A stretch of DNA of 64,000 nt from assembly GCF_005280205.1 (NCBI RefSeq), contig NZ_SUND01000005.1, positions 62,001 to 126,000 on the forward strand, written 5' to 3'. Both the position numbers and the translations under genes were made by a program. Positions 32,660 to 43,712 of the stretch are shown here, one piece after another (the stretch's first letter is position 1; each line of letters begins with the position of its first letter). The notes below the pieces were generated by a model. The model did not search any database and was not told the DNA's origin. It saw only the letters and a program-made list of their open reading frames with translations. The DNA comes from Bacillus yapensis. Its GTDB lineage: Bacteria > Bacillota > Bacilli > Bacillales > Cytobacillaceae.

Positions 32660-35600
32660 TTACATATTTCTCCGATACTGCCCACCAACATCGTATAACG
32701 CTCGGGTAATTTGACCGAGGCTGGCAACCTTGACAGTTTCCATCAATTCGGCAAAAATATTTTCCCCATTCATGGCTGTTTCTTTTAATTTCAACAACGC
32801 TGCTTCTACTTTATCTTCATTTCGTTGTTGGAAATCTCGTAAATTGTTAATTTGCAGTTCTTTTTCCTCTTTCGAAGCACGCGCTAGCTCCATATTGTCC
32901 ACATCTTCCTCTAAAGGTGGATTTGGATTCAAGTACGTATTGACCCCAATAATCGGCAACTCGCCCGAATGCTTCTTCATCTCATAGTACATAGACTCTT
33001 CTTGAATTTTACCACGTTGGTATTGCGTTTCCATTGCTCCTAATACGCCACCGCGGTCATTGATCCGCTCAAACTCCTGCAGAACCGCTTCTTCAACTAA
33101 ATCCGTAAGCTCTTCAATAATAAAAGATCCCTGTAATGGATTTTCGTTTTTCGTTAAGCCATGTTCTTTCGTAATAATCATCTGGATCGCCATCGCTCTG
33201 CGCACCGACTCCTCCGTTGGCGTCGTAATTGCCTCATCATACGCATTCGTATGCAGGGAATTACAGTTATCATGAAGCGCCATTAATGCCTGTAAGGTCG
33301 TACGAATATCGTTAAAATCGATTTCCTGGGCATGCAAGGAACGGCCTGACGTTTGAATATGGTACTTCAGCTTTTGGCTGCGCTCGTTTGCTCCATACTT
33401 ATTTCTCATGACCGTGGCCCAAATACGGCGGGCCACTCTGCCAATCACTGTATACTCTGGGTCCAAGCCATTCGAGAAAAAGAACGATAAATTCGGCGCA
33501 AAGTCATCTATATGCATACCTCTACTCAAATAGTACTCCACATACGTCAAACCATTCGCCAATGTAAATGCAAGCTGGGAAATCGGATTCGCTCCCGCCT
33601 CCGCAATATGATAGCCCGATATCGAAACAGAGTAGTAGTTTCGCACCTTGTGGTCAATAAAGTATTGCTGAATATCTCCCATCATGCGCAGGGCAAACTC
33701 GGTTGAAAAAATACATGTATTTTGCCCTTGGTCTTCTTTTAAAATATCAGCCTGCACCGTACCGCGTACGGTTCGCAAGGTTCTCTCTCTTACTTCTTCC
33801 CATTCAACAGGATTTAAAACGCGTCCAAGTTCCTCTTCTTTCTTTTCCAACTGCTGCTCAATCGCTGTATTCATAAACATCGCTAAAATAATCGGCGCTG
33901 GCCCATTAATCGTCATCGACACAGATGTAGAAGGATGACATAAATCAAAGCCTTTGTAGAGCTTTTTCATGTCGTCGAGCGTACAAACACTAACGCCACT
34001 CTCGCCCACTTTCCCGTAAATGTCCGGGCGATAATCTGGGTCCTCGCCGTATAGTGTGACCGAATCGAATGCTGTACTTAGGCGCTTCGCTGGGTCATCC
34101 TTCGATAAATAGTGGAAACGGCGATTCGTCCGTTCCGGTGTTCCTTCGCCTGCAAACTGGCGCTTCGGATCCTCCCCTTCACGTTTGAATGGGAATACCC
34201 CTGCTGTATAGGGAAAACTACCAGGAACATTTTCTTTGTACACCCAACGAATGATTTCGCCGTAATCCTTATATTTCGGCAGGGAAACCTTTGGAATATC
34301 TAGACCTGAAAGGCTTTTTGTTGTTAAAAGGGTGATAATTTCCTTATCACGAATGCGCGTCACAAATTGGGAACCTGCGTATTTCTCCTTCGTTTCTTCC
34401 CAAGTCGCTAAAATTTTCTTTGATTCTGGAGTCAATTTCTCTTCGACTTCTTCTTTTAATGCTCTTAATGAAGCCAGCACCTCTTCATTTCCTTGAACTA
34501 GCTCCAAGGTTCCTTCAATTTGGAACAGTTTTCTTGCTAAATCTGCCTGCTCTTCCGCAGTTTTATGATATTTCCGCACCGTATCCGATATTTCTCTTAG
34601 GTAATAACGACGATCATTCGGAATAATGATGTTTTGCTTCTCCACTTGAGCATTTTTCGAAAAAGATGTCGTCCAATTCGTCCCTGCTTTTTCATTGATT
34701 ACCTCAAGTAAGGCAGCAAACAGAGCGTTTGTGCCTGGGTCATTAAATTGGCTCGCAATCGTGCCATAAATCGGCATATCATCTAATTCTTTTTCAAAAA
34801 ACATATGGCTCCGTTGGTATTGCTTCTGCACCTGACGCAACGCATCCTCTGAACCTTTACGCTCAAACTTATTGATCACAATCAAATCGGCATAATCAAT
34901 CATATCGATTTTTTCAAGCTGGGAAGGCGCCCCGAACTCACTCGTCATCACATACATGGAGACATCACAAATCTCCGTTATACCTGCATCCCCTTGCCCA
35001 ATTCCACTTGTCTCGACGATGATTAAGTCATAACCCGCTGCCTTCACAACTGCAATGGAATCACGAATGGCAAGGGATAGTTCTGATTTAGAATTTCGCG
35101 TAGCAAGGCTTCGCATATACACACGTGGTGAAAAAATCGCATTCATGCGAATCCTGTCCCCAAGGAGAGCGCCACCGGTCTTTTGTTTTGTTGGGTCGAC
35201 CGATAAAATGGCCACCCTTTTTTCAGGAATTTCGTTAATAAAACGGCGCACCAGCTCATCCGTTAAGGAGCTTTTACCAGCGCCTCCTGTTCCCGTGATT
35301 CCTAAAACAGGTGCTTGCTTTTCTGCAGATTTGATTTTTTCGATGACCGATTCCACAGCGGTTGCCGCCTCATTGGTTTGATGCTCAGCTAAAGTAATAA
35401 GCTTTGCAGTGGCAATAGTATCCCCTTCAACTAGCTTGCTTGTATACTCCTCAAGATCGGCATGAATCGTCGGTAGATCACATTCCTCAAGCATCATATT
35501 AATCATGCCCTGAAGCCCATTTTTCCTTCCGTCCTCTGGTGAAAAAATGCGAGCGATCCCATAATCATGCAACTCTTTAATTTCTCTTGGGATGATAACC

Positions 35601-35908
35601 CCGCCACCGCCTCCATAAATACGAATATGCTGGGCTCCTCTTTCTTTTAACAAATCATACATATACTTAAAAAACTCAACATGTCCCCCTTGGTAGGAAG
35701 AAATGGCAATGCCTTGGACATCCTCTTGGATCGCCGCATTGACAATCTCCTCAACGGAGCGGTTATGGCCTAAATGAATGACCTCTGCTCCACTCGACTG
35801 GAGAATACGGCGCATAATATTGATAGAAGCATCATGACCATCAAACAAACTTGAAGCAGTAACAAAACGAATATGGTTTTTTGGCTTATAAACGATTTGT
35901 GTACTCAT
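32660..35908 (-). CDS. icmF: fused isobutyryl-CoA mutase (IcmF)
   Basis: Adenosylcobalamin-dependent enzyme converting isobutyryl-CoA and n-butyryl-CoA (some also isovaleryl/pivalyl-CoA), with a built-in G-protein chaperone. 1,082 residues: B12-binding domain at the N-terminus ([13 protein letters not shown], about 24-36), MeaI-like GTPase ([12 protein letters not shown], Walker A at about 205-216; [11 protein letters not shown]), a linker, and the large mutase barrel (about 550-1080; [19 protein letters not shown]). AGGGGGAG before the ATG. It ends the acyl-CoA operon, 18 bases after the TetR gene, tying branched- and straight-chain acyl-CoA breakdown together. Confidence 0.96.
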   Translation of the reverse strand: MSTQIVYKPKNHIRFVTASSLFDGHDASINIMRRILQSSGAEVIHLGHNRSVEEIVNAAIQEDVQGIAISSYQGGHVEFFKYMYDLLKERGAQHIRIYGGGGGVIIPREIKELHDYGIARIFSPEDGRKNGLQGMINMMLEECDLPTIHADLEEYTSKLVEGDTIATAKLITLAEHQTNEAATAVESVIEKIKSAEKQAPVLGITGTGGAGKSSLTDELVRRFINEIPEKRVAILSVDPTKQKTGGALLGDRIRMNAIFSPRVYMRSLATRNSKSELSLAIRDSIAVVKAAGYDLIIVETSGIGQGDAGITEICDVSMYVMTSEFGAPSQLEKIDMIDYADLIVINKFERKGSEDALRQVQKQYQRSHMFFEKELDDMPIYGTIASQFNDPGTNALFAALLEVINEKAGTNWTTSFSKNAQVEKQNIIIPNDRRYYLREISDTVRKYHKTAEEQADLARKLFQIEGTLELVQGNEEVLASLRALKEEVEEKLTPESKKILATWEETKEKYAGSQFVTRIRDKEIITLLTTKSLSGLDIPKVSLPKYKDYGEIIRWVYKENVPGSFPYTAGVFPFKREGEDPKRQFAGEGTPERTNRRFHYLSKDDPAKRLSTAFDSVTLYGEDPDYRPDIYGKVGESGVSVCTLDDMKKLYKGFDLCHPSTSVSMTINGPAPIILAMFMNTAIEQQLEKKEEELGRVLNPVEWEEVRERTLRTVRGTVQADILKEDQGQNTCIFSTEFALRMMGDIQQYFIDHKVRNYYSVSISGYHIAEAGANPISQLAFTLANGLTYVEYYLSRGMHIDDFAPNLSFFFSNGLDPEYTVIGRVARRIWATVMRNKYGANERSQKLKYHIQTSGRSLHAQEIDFNDIRTTLQALMALHDNCNSLHTNAYDEAITTPTEESVRRAMAIQMIITKEHGLTKNENPLQGSFIIEELTDLVEEAVLQEFERINDRGGVLGAMETQYQRGKIQEESMYYEMKKHSGELPIIGVNTYLNPNPPLEEDVDNMELARASKEEKELQINNLRDFQQRNEDKVEAALLKLKETAMNGENIFAELMETVKVASLGQITRALYDVGGQYRRNM

Positions 35909-35926
35909 TCTTCTCCCCCTCGTTCG

Positions 35927-36565
35927 CTAGTCTACTAAGCTAGCCTTTTGATGTATCCCGTCAAAAATTAATCCCACCTGAATCGCAATATACTCATCCA
36001 ATGTATACATTTTTTGAATCGCCCAACGGCGAAATCCCCACATTTGTCCTTGAACGACGATGTTATGAGAGAGGATCTTAATCTGATCTGTGGATAAAGA
36101 AAGCTCTCCATTATCTACACAGCCTTGAATGATATCTTCAATCAAGAGCGCCATCGCAATTTCTTTTTGAAGTACATATGGGAGGGCATCCTTGGAAAGG
36201 GATTTGGCCTCCTGGTACATAACGAGAACCTCATCCTGAAGTTCATCCATCACGCGAAAATAGTTCCCAATGCCAGCCTTTAAACCTTCGAGTGTTCCAC
36301 GCTTCGTATCGATGTCTCTTTGAAGACGGTTATGCACTTCGTCGTATATACTGTCACAAACTAAGTAGAGAACATCTTCCTTCGTGCGAATGTACTCATA
36401 TAAGGTGCCTATACTAAAGCCTGCCGCTTTGGCAATCTCTCGTGTTGTTGTACGATGAAACCCTTTTTCCTTAAAAAGTGTGACTGCCCCTTTGATCATT
36501 TGGTTGCGCCGTTTGATAACCAGACGCTCATCCTTAACAGAAGCATGAACCTCACGCTTTTTCAT
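35927..36565 (-). CDS. TetR/AcrR-family regulator of the acyl-CoA genes
   Basis: Probable repressor of 212 residues. N-terminal helix-turn-helix (GFHRTTTREIAKAAGFSIGTLYEYIRTKEDVLY, about 33-65; recognition helix SIGTLYEYI) and a C-terminal ligand domain that in such regulators often senses acyl-CoA. AAAGGAGGG precedes the ATG. Being inside the operon it probably controls, it would be autoregulated; the palindromes near 41,158 and 43,611 are candidate operators. It is related in style to FadR (YsiA) of B. subtilis but may be a distinct subfamily. Confidence 0.88.
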   Translation of the reverse strand: MKKREVHASVKDERLVIKRRNQMIKGAVTLFKEKGFHRTTTREIAKAAGFSIGTLYEYIRTKEDVLYLVCDSIYDEVHNRLQRDIDTKRGTLEGLKAGIGNYFRVMDELQDEVLVMYQEAKSLSKDALPYVLQKEIAMALLIEDIIQGCVDNGELSLSTDQIKILSHNIVVQGQMWGFRRWAIQKMYTLDEYIAIQVGLIFDGIHQKASLVD

Positions 36566-36599
36566 GTAATGCCACCCTCCTTTGCAAAATCATAGTGAA

Positions 36600-36627
36600 C
36601 AAGGCAGAATGGTCATGTTCTGCCTTG
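36600..36627 (-). terminator. hairpin after the first acyl-CoA dehydrogenase gene
   Basis: CAAGGCAGAA and TTCTGCCTTG form a perfect ten-pair stem around an eight-base loop. The T tract downstream on the minus strand is poor (TTCACTATGATTTT), so it may only reduce transcription into the TetR and icmF genes. Confidence 0.65.
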
Positions 36628-36633
36628 CGATTT

Positions 36634-37773
36634 TTATTTCGTAATCATTCTAGAAATAACGAGTTTTTGAATTTCTTGTGTGCCTTCGTAGATTTGTGTG
36701 ATTTTCGCATCACGCATAAACCTTTCAACTGGATAATCCTTTGTATAACCATAGCCACCGAATACTTGAACTGCTTCCGTTGTGACCTTCATGGCTGTAT
36801 CTCCGGCAAATAACTTCGACATCGCCGACTCTTTTCCATATGGAAGTCCTTCTGATTCAAGCCATGCTGCTTGATAGGTTAAGAGTCTTGCAGCTTCAAT
36901 ACTTGTTGCCATATCCGCTAGTTTAAAGCCAATCCCTTGATTCGCTGCTATTGGTTTTCCGAATTGATGACGTTCCTTCGCATATTCAGTTGCTGCATCT
37001 AATGCGCCTTGTGCGATTCCAACCGCTTGAGCCGCAATTCCGTTTCGGCCACCATCAAGGGTCATCATCGCAACCTTGAAGCCTTCACCAACCTTACCTA
37101 ACACATTCTCAACAGGAACCTTACAATCTTCAAAAATGATTTCTGTCGTTGGAGACGAACGAATACCTAGTTTCTTCTCTTTTTTCCCAACAGAGAAACC
37201 TGGGAAGTCACTTTCGACGATAAACGCCGTTGTTCCACGTGTTTTTTGTTCTGGATCGGTTAAAGCAAAGACAACGTAAATATCCGCTTCTCCACCGTTT
37301 GTAATAAAAATTTTGCTGCCGTTAAGGACAAAATGGTCACCTTCAAGACGAGCTGTTGTCCGCATTCCACCTGCATCAGAGCCACTACCTGGTTCTGTTA
37401 AACCATAGGCACCAATCTTTTCCCCTTGAGCCATTGGACGTAAGTATTTCTGTTTTTGTTCTTCGTTCCCAAATTTGTAAATTGGCCATCCCGCTAAGGA
37501 CGTATGGGCGGAGAGGGTCACCCCAATGGATGCGTCTACTCGAGATAATTCTTCAACAGCAATACAGTATGCGAGATAATCGCTGCCAATGCCGCCATAT
37601 TCTTCTGGCCAAGGAATACCGGTTAAACCGAGCTCAGCCATTTTGTCAAAAATCTCTCGGTCAAAACGCTCTTCTTCATCACGCTCTGCTGCTGTTGGTG
37701 CTACTTCATTTTTAGCAAAGTCACGAACCATTTTTCGAATCATTTCATGCTCTTCAGACAATTGGAATCTCAT
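36634..37773 (-). CDS. acdA: acyl-CoA dehydrogenase
   Basis: FAD enzyme that introduces the alpha-beta double bond into acyl-CoA. 379 residues, family length. Signatures: [20 protein letters not shown] (about 125-144) and the C-terminal [23 protein letters not shown]; the catalytic base Glu is in [10 protein letters not shown] (about 364). Its electrons would go to EtfAB and then FadF. AGAGGG precedes the ATG. Substrate chain length cannot be read from sequence; neighbouring IcmF suggests short or branched acyl-CoA. Confidence 0.93.
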   Translation of the reverse strand: MRFQLSEEHEMIRKMVRDFAKNEVAPTAAERDEEERFDREIFDKMAELGLTGIPWPEEYGGIGSDYLAYCIAVEELSRVDASIGVTLSAHTSLAGWPIYKFGNEEQKQKYLRPMAQGEKIGAYGLTEPGSGSDAGGMRTTARLEGDHFVLNGSKIFITNGGEADIYVVFALTDPEQKTRGTTAFIVESDFPGFSVGKKEKKLGIRSSPTTEIIFEDCKVPVENVLGKVGEGFKVAMMTLDGGRNGIAAQAVGIAQGALDAATEYAKERHQFGKPIAANQGIGFKLADMATSIEAARLLTYQAAWLESEGLPYGKESAMSKLFAGDTAMKVTTEAVQVFGGYGYTKDYPVERFMRDAKITQIYEGTQEIQKLVISRMITK

Positions 37774-37819
37774 TTTTTATTCCCTCTTTCATTGGTATGT
37801 TTTTTTATGTGAACTACTG

Positions 37820-38950
37820 CTACAATCTTTTACTAATGACAATTCGCTGAATTTCGCTTGTTCCTTCATAAATTTCGGTTACTTTTGCATCGCGGAAATA
37901 GCGCTCAACCGGATAGTCCTTCGTATAGCCGTAGCCACCGAATACTTGAATCGCTTCCGTCGTCACTTCTACCGCTGTTTTTGAGGCAAAAAGCTTTGCC
38001 ATCGCTGCTTCTTTTCCACAATTCAATCCATTGGCCCGCAAATCAGCTGCATGATAGATTAGTAGTTTTGCAGCTTCAATGTTCGTTGCCATATCCGCCA
38101 GCTTAAAGCCCACTCCTTGGTGAGTGGCGATCGGACGACCGAATTGATGACGCGATTTTGCATATTGGACAGAAGACTCGAATGCTGCCTCAGCAATCCC
38201 AAGTGCTTGTGCAGCGATCCCAATCCTGCCGACATCCAAGTTAGCCATCGCAATTTTAAAACCTTCTCCCTCTTCACCTAGGCGATTTTCCTTTGGGACT
38301 CTCATGTCCTCAAAGGTGAGTTGTACGGTCCTTGAACCGTGAAGCCCCATTTTATGTTCATCCTTGCCAATCACAAGGCCTGGTGTCCCTTTTTCCACAA
38401 TAAAAGCGGTAATCCCATTGGCTCCTGCAACAGGATTTGTCTTGGCAAAGACAATATACACATCTGCTTCTCCACCATTTGTAATGAACACTTTCGCCCC
38501 ATTGATGACATAATGGTCTCCATCCAAAACGGCTTTTGATTTCAAACTAGCTGCATCTGAACCTGAACTTGGCTCTGTTAAGCAAAAAGCTCCTAGATAT
38601 TCACCTGTTGCCAGCTTTTGCACGTACTTCTGTTTTTGTTCCTCTGTACCAAAATAAAGGATTGGATTGGTACCGACAGATGTGTGAACGGAAAGTATGA
38701 CCCCAATCGTTGCACTGACCTTTGAAAGCTGGTGGATGGCAATGATATATGAGGCGAAGTCCATGTTTGCTCCACCATATTGTGCCGGGATCGGAATTCC
38801 CATTAAACCGAGCTCTCCCATTTTCTTCAGGATTTCTCTTGGAAACTCCCCTTGCTCCATTTTTTCGATATTCGGGGCAATCTCTTTCTGTGCAAAGTCC
38901 TGGACCATTTTCCGCATCATTTCTTGCTCTTCCGTAAAGCGTAAATCCAT
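37820..38950 (-). CDS. acyl-CoA dehydrogenase (second copy)
   Basis: Paralogue of the downstream dehydrogenase, 376 residues from the ATG at 38950 (AGAGGGG upstream). The frame is open 40 codons further into the hbd gene but without a ribosome site. Signatures: [40 protein letters not shown] and the catalytic Glu in IYEGTSEIQ. Similar to short-chain/butyryl-CoA dehydrogenases. With thiolase and 3-hydroxybutyryl-CoA dehydrogenase adjacent, a butyryl-CoA type role is likely (inference). Confidence 0.92.
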   Translation of the reverse strand: MDLRFTEEQEMMRKMVQDFAQKEIAPNIEKMEQGEFPREILKKMGELGLMGIPIPAQYGGANMDFASYIIAIHQLSKVSATIGVILSVHTSVGTNPILYFGTEEQKQKYVQKLATGEYLGAFCLTEPSSGSDAASLKSKAVLDGDHYVINGAKVFITNGGEADVYIVFAKTNPVAGANGITAFIVEKGTPGLVIGKDEHKMGLHGSRTVQLTFEDMRVPKENRLGEEGEGFKIAMANLDVGRIGIAAQALGIAEAAFESSVQYAKSRHQFGRPIATHQGVGFKLADMATNIEAAKLLIYHAADLRANGLNCGKEAAMAKLFASKTAVEVTTEAIQVFGGYGYTKDYPVERYFRDAKVTEIYEGTSEIQRIVISKRL

Positions 38951-39029
38951 GCGAATGTCCCCTCTCGTTGCTGTTCGTTTATGTGAAAACGGGGATTCCG
39001 AAACTGGTGTTATTTCCAGAAATCCAACA

Positions 39030-39881
39030 TTATGCATACTCATAAAACCCACGACCAGACTTTTTCCCAAGCCATCCGGCCTTCACGTATTTGCGAAGTA
39101 ATGGACATGGACGATATTTGTCATCACCAAAGCCTTCATGGAGGGTCTCCATAATATAAAGGCATGTATCGAGTCCGATAAAATCTGCTAGCGTCAGCGG
39201 TCCCATGGGATGATTCATCCCAAGCTTCATCACATCATCAATTGCTTCCTTCGTGGCCACACCTTCATAAAGGGTGTAAATGGCTTCATTAATCATTGGC
39301 ATCAGAATGCGATTGGCCACAAACCCTGGAAAGTCATTGACCTCAACCGGTACCTTGTTTAATTTTTTCGTAATGTCCTCAATCGTTTTATACACTTCAT
39401 CAGCTGTTGCTAACCCGCGAATAATCTCGACAAGCTTCATGACTGGAACTGGATTCATGAAATGCATCCCGATAACTTTTTCCGGTCTTGTTGTGGCGGC
39501 TGCTATTTCGGTAATCGGCAAGGATGAAGTATTACTTGCTAAAATCGCGTGGGCTGGAGCAATCTCATCCAATTCCTTGAAGATACTTGCTTTGATGGCC
39601 ATATTTTCAACGGCTGCTTCAATCACAAGGTCCACTGTCCCTGCATCAACAAGGTTCGTTGAAGCCGTAATATTGGCTAAAATGGCCACTTTTTCATCCT
39701 CAGTTATCCGTTCCTTCAACACTTGTCTTGCTAGATTCTTTTCAATTCCCGCCAGCCCCCGCTCGACAAATTCCGGCTTCAAATCATTTAGCAAGACAGT
39801 AAAACCTGCTTGCGCACATACCTGGGCAATTCCTGAGCCCATTTGCCCTGCACCAATAACCATGATTTTTTCTACATTCAT
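39030..39881 (-). CDS. hbd: 3-hydroxybutyryl-CoA dehydrogenase
   Basis: NAD(P)-dependent oxidation of 3-hydroxybutyryl-CoA to acetoacetyl-CoA. 283 residues from the ATG at 39881 (GGGGG eight bases upstream). Rossmann motif [14 protein letters not shown] (about 9-22), catalytic stretch [17 protein letters not shown] (about 138-154) and the C-terminal helical dimer domain ending [13 protein letters not shown]. subtilis equivalent is mmgB. It lies between thiolase and an acyl-CoA dehydrogenase. Confidence 0.94.
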   Translation of the reverse strand: MNVEKIMVIGAGQMGSGIAQVCAQAGFTVLLNDLKPEFVERGLAGIEKNLARQVLKERITEDEKVAILANITASTNLVDAGTVDLVIEAAVENMAIKASIFKELDEIAPAHAILASNTSSLPITEIAAATTRPEKVIGMHFMNPVPVMKLVEIIRGLATADEVYKTIEDITKKLNKVPVEVNDFPGFVANRILMPMINEAIYTLYEGVATKEAIDDVMKLGMNHPMGPLTLADFIGLDTCLYIMETLHEGFGDDKYRPCPLLRKYVKAGWLGKKSGRGFYEYA

Positions 39882-39899
39882 ACCCATTACCCCCAGTCG

Positions 39900-41090
39900 T
39901 TATTGTTTCGGAAACTCGATCATAACCGCATCGCCTTGACCGCCACCTGAACAAATTGCAGCAATTCCGATGCCACCGCCACGTCGCTTCAATTCATGGA
40001 TTAAGGTTAAAATGATTCTTGCCCCACTCGCGCCAATCGGATGACCAAGAGCGACCGCACCGCCATTCACATTGACTTTTTCCACAGCTAAATTAGCTAA
40101 TTTTCCACTCGTGAGGGCAACAGCGGCGAATGCCTCATTAATTTCAAACAAATCAATTTCCTCAAGGCTTTTCCCTGTTTTCTTTAAAATTTCATTAATG
40201 ACGAGACCCGGTGTTTTCGGAAAATCTTTTGCCTCGACCGCAATCGCTGCCTGACCAATGATGTACGCTTCAGGAGTTCTTCCTTCTTTCAACGCTCTTT
40301 CCTCGCTCATTAGCACGAGGGCGGCCGCACCATCATTCACACCAGGTGCATTTCCAGCAGTAATGGTTCCGTTTGCTCCAAAGGCAGGGCGAAGCTTCGC
40401 CAGCTGTTCGAAAGACGTATCCCTTCTTGGTGCCTCGTCTTCCATAACAAGAAGGGGCTCACCTTTTCGCTGAGGAACTTCCACTGGAACAATCTCTTCT
40501 GCCAGCTTTCCAGAATCTATCGCCGTAACCGCCAGCTTATGACTTCGGAGCGCCCATTCGTCCTGCTCTTCACGGCTAATATTCAATTCTTCTGCTACTT
40601 CATTCCCGTATGTGCCCATATGAACACCTGTAAAACTACAAGTGAGTCCATCATGAACCATCAAATCTTTTACAGCAGAATCACCCATTCTAAGGCCAAA
40701 TCGCACATTCGGTAAAAAGTATGGAGCCTTGCTCATCGATTCCATTCCACCAGCGACAATGACTTCTTCATCGCCCGCCCGAATAATTTGATCGGCCAAC
40801 GTTACACTGCGCATGCCAGAAGCACATACCTTGTTGATTGTTTCTGTTTTCACTTGCCAAGGAAGTCCAGCTTTTTGAGCTGCTTGACGGGATGGAATTT
40901 GCCCTTGTCCGCCTTGAAGAACATTGCCTAAAATGACTTCTTGCACCTCTTCCCCATTAATACCTGCACGTTGAAGAGCCCCTTTAATCGCAATTGCTCC
41001 TAAATCTGAAGCAGTGAGGCTGCTTAATGCCCCGCCTGATTTTCCAAAAGGAGTTCTAGCTCCGCTAAGAATGACAGTTTTCCCCATCAT
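39900..41090 (-). CDS. acetyl-CoA C-acetyltransferase (thiolase)
   Basis: Cleaves acetoacetyl-CoA with CoA to two acetyl-CoA (or the reverse). 396 residues. Active-site Cys in [11 protein letters not shown] (about 90), His in [11 protein letters not shown] (about 352) and second Cys in [11 protein letters not shown] (about 382). AGGAGAG six bases before the ATG. First gene of the thiolase-hbd-acd-acd-TetR-icmF operon; B. subtilis equivalents are mmgA/yhfS. Confidence 0.94.
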   Translation of the reverse strand: MMGKTVILSGARTPFGKSGGALSSLTASDLGAIAIKGALQRAGINGEEVQEVILGNVLQGGQGQIPSRQAAQKAGLPWQVKTETINKVCASGMRSVTLADQIIRAGDEEVIVAGGMESMSKAPYFLPNVRFGLRMGDSAVKDLMVHDGLTCSFTGVHMGTYGNEVAEELNISREEQDEWALRSHKLAVTAIDSGKLAEEIVPVEVPQRKGEPLLVMEDEAPRRDTSFEQLAKLRPAFGANGTITAGNAPGVNDGAAALVLMSEERALKEGRTPEAYIIGQAAIAVEAKDFPKTPGLVINEILKKTGKSLEEIDLFEINEAFAAVALTSGKLANLAVEKVNVNGGAVALGHPIGASGARIILTLIHELKRRGGGIGIAAICSGGGQGDAVMIEFPKQ

Positions 41091-41365
41091 CTATTTCTCT
41101 CCTTTTCTATAATTCTCTTAAGTGATTTGTGACTGATCTGAGGTGGAGTAGACAAATTGACTGAACGCTCGCTCGAAGTTAGTTCTGAAGAAAAAGGAAC
41201 AGGATTGTTCCTAAAATTAAGTGGATGCGTTATTTTTGAAAGCGCTTTAATTACATTTCTATTTTAATGCATAAGAGGTAAAAATTAAATGATTTTTCAA
41301 AATTTTTAACAGAAATTTAAAAATAACTTGTTCTCATTTTATGTCGAAAAAACTTACTTAAAAAT
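41091..41365. promoter_or_regulatory. control region of the thiolase operon (operator and cre candidates)
   Basis: Holds the palindrome TGACTGAACGCTCGCTCG (41158-41175), which shares the pattern TGANTGANC, two bases, TCNNTC with the fadF operator, and TGAAAGCGCTTTAA (41237-41250), one base away from the CcpA cre consensus. AT-rich sequence with several possible -10 boxes surrounds them, and I could not single out one promoter. No gene is seen. Confidence 0.6.
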
Positions 41366-41391
41366 GAACCAGCGAGTCTCCCCGCTGGTTC
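41366..41391 (-). terminator. fadF terminator
   Basis: On the minus strand GAACCAGCG and CGCTGGTTC form a nine-pair stem with an eight-base loop, followed by ATTTTTAAG. Confidence 0.85.
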
Positions 41392-41409
41392 AAATTTTCA
41401 CTAAACACA

Positions 41410-43521
41410 TTAAGACGCTAATTCTTGTACTTCTCCGCAAACTGCTTTTTCAAGAAGTTCTGCTACATCGTAAGTGGACACTTTGTCTTCCACTTCTTTT
41501 GCTTTTGTACCATCTGTTAACATTGTTAAACAGTATGGACAACCTGAGCTGATGACTGTAGGGTTAACCTCTAGAGCCTGCTCAGTACGGGCAACGTTAA
41601 TACGATGTCCTGTTTCTTCTTCCATCCACATGAGACCTCCACCAGCTCCACAGCACATACCTGTGTCACGGTTTCGCTCCATTTCTACAAGCTTCACTCC
41701 AGCAATGGATTTTAAGATTTCACGTGGCGGATCGTACACTTCATTGTATCGGCCTAAATAACAAGAATCATGGAACGTAATCGTTTCATTGACCTCATAT
41801 TTCGGCTTTAATCTTTCTTCTTTAACAAGCTCATACAGAACTTCTGTATGGTGGTACACTTCAGCTGTTAGGCCAAAATCAGGATATTCATTTTTGAAAA
41901 TGTTATATGCATGTGGGTCGATTGTAACAATCTTCTTCACATCATTTTTTTCAAATTCATCAATATTGTTTGTAGCCAGCTCTTGGAAGACGAACTCGTT
42001 TCCAAGGCGACGAGCCGTATCTCCAGAATTCTTTTCTTTATTTCCAAGAATCGCAAACTTCACGCCTGCTTCATTCAATAATTTCGCGAAGGATAAAGCG
42101 ATCTTTTGACTACGATTATCGTAGGATCCCATAGATCCAACCCAGAATAAATATTCGAACTCTTCGCCTGCTTTTTTCATTTCTTTCACTGTTTTTACTT
42201 CCACATCTTCACGTGCTTCGCGCCAGTTTTCACGCTCTTTACGATTTAATCCCCAAGGATTTCCTTGACGCTCAATGTTTTGCATCGCACGCTGTGCATC
42301 TGCATCCATTTTTCCTTCTGTTAAAACAAGATAACGTCGAAGGTCGATGATTTTTTCAACGTGCTCGTTCATAACTGGACATTGGTCCTCACAGTTACGG
42401 CAAGTCGTACATGCCCAGATTTCTTCTTCGGTAATCACTTCTCCAATCAAGCTTGGGCTATAAGCAAGCGCAGCCGCACTTTCTTCTACACCTTTTCCAG
42501 CTGACGCTAACGCGAGTTGATTTCCTTGCGTATTAGCAAATGCAAAGGTCGGTACCCATGGCTGCTTCGATGTAATCGCAGCCCCATGATTGGTTAAGTG
42601 GTCGCGAAGCTTTAAGATTAAATCCATTGGGGAAAGCATCTTTCCAGTGCCTGTCGCCGGACACATATTGGTACAGCGGCCACATTCCACACAAGCATAC
42701 AGGTCGACTAATTGTAGCTGTGTAAAGTCTTTAATTTTACCAACACCAAAGGATTCTTGTGTCTCATCTTCAAAGTTGATTTTTGTTAATTTGCCCGGTT
42801 TTTCAAGGCGATTTAAGTAGACGTTTGCAGGTCCAGCAATTAAGTGGGCATGCTTTCCTTGTGGTACGTAAACAAGGAATGATAATAAGAAAATAAGATG
42901 AATCCACCAAGCGATATAGAACACGACAATCGAAGCGGTTTCACCGATTCCTGATAATGCCGTTCCGATTAAGGAAGCCACTGGTTCAGTCCAGGCTGCT
43001 TCATGTCCGTGCCAAATCATACTCATTCCGTTTCCAACTAAGACGGAAAGCATCAATCCGCCGATAAAAATTAACACGAGCCCTGATTTGAAACCTCTTT
43101 TTAGACGGACAAGCTTCTCAATATAACGACGATAAAAAGCCCAAACGACCGCCACCAAAATCACTAACGTGACAATCTCCTGGAAGAATGTGAAGCCTGC
43201 GTATAATGGCCCTAGCGGCAAATGCGCTCCAGGTTTGATCCCTTTGATGATAAAATCAATCGCACCAAATTGGACCAAAATAAAGCCATAGAAGAACATG
43301 ACGTGAATGGCACCGCTCTTCTTATCCTTCATGAGTTTCTTCTGCCCGAAGACCATCACCCAGATTTTTTTCATTCGCTCTTTTACGTTGTTATCAAACT
43401 CTTCTTTTTTGCCGAGCTTAATAAATGTTATTCTTGTTTTCACGACGTACACGAACAAACTAACCGCGTAAGCGATTACAAGAATGGTTGCAATGAGGTT
43501 AATCCATAGTAAACCGTTCAT
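41410..43521 (-). CDS. fadF: membrane iron-sulfur reductase FadF (EtfAB:menaquinone route)
   Basis: Probable membrane oxidoreductase that takes electrons from EtfAB during beta-oxidation to the quinone pool, replacing ETF-QO in bacilli. 703 residues: N-terminal membrane part with about six helices (1-235, nitrate reductase gamma-like), two 4Fe-4S clusters (CVECGRCTNMCP, about 280; CTTCRNCEDQCP, about 385) and two CCG domains (HDSCYLGRYNEVYDPPRE; CCGAGGG; SSGCPYC). AAGGAG eleven bases before the ATG. In B. subtilis it is ywjF next to the cardiolipin synthase ywjE, as here. Confidence 0.93.
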   Translation of the reverse strand: MNGLLWINLIATILVIAYAVSLFVYVVKTRITFIKLGKKEEFDNNVKERMKKIWVMVFGQKKLMKDKKSGAIHVMFFYGFILVQFGAIDFIIKGIKPGAHLPLGPLYAGFTFFQEIVTLVILVAVVWAFYRRYIEKLVRLKRGFKSGLVLIFIGGLMLSVLVGNGMSMIWHGHEAAWTEPVASLIGTALSGIGETASIVVFYIAWWIHLIFLLSFLVYVPQGKHAHLIAGPANVYLNRLEKPGKLTKINFEDETQESFGVGKIKDFTQLQLVDLYACVECGRCTNMCPATGTGKMLSPMDLILKLRDHLTNHGAAITSKQPWVPTFAFANTQGNQLALASAGKGVEESAAALAYSPSLIGEVITEEEIWACTTCRNCEDQCPVMNEHVEKIIDLRRYLVLTEGKMDADAQRAMQNIERQGNPWGLNRKERENWREAREDVEVKTVKEMKKAGEEFEYLFWVGSMGSYDNRSQKIALSFAKLLNEAGVKFAILGNKEKNSGDTARRLGNEFVFQELATNNIDEFEKNDVKKIVTIDPHAYNIFKNEYPDFGLTAEVYHHTEVLYELVKEERLKPKYEVNETITFHDSCYLGRYNEVYDPPREILKSIAGVKLVEMERNRDTGMCCGAGGGLMWMEEETGHRINVARTEQALEVNPTVISSGCPYCLTMLTDGTKAKEVEDKVSTYDVAELLEKAVCGEVQELAS

Positions 43522-43601
43522 ATGAATGTAACACTCCTTCCTCCATTATTTTTCAAAGAAAATTTTAAAAACAATAAAATTTTCTGAATTTATCTACCTC
43601 C

Positions 43602-43629
43602 ATTATATAATGAATGAGCATTCAGTCAA
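43602..43629 (-). promoter_or_regulatory. fadF promoter with embedded FadR-like operator
   Basis: Minus strand: -35 TTGACT (43624-43629), 16-base spacer, -10 TATAAT (43602-43607). The spacer and -35 are covered by the palindrome TGAATGAGCATTCAGTCA (43611-43628), very close to the FadR operator TGAATGA, four bases, TCATTCA. A repressor bound here would block polymerase directly. Confidence 0.82.
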
Positions 43630-43712
43630 TATTTTTTTAAACTTTTTCAGGGGTAAGGAAAAACTGAAAAGGGCACAATAGAAATCAACCATTCACAAAG
43701 GAGCGGATAGCA

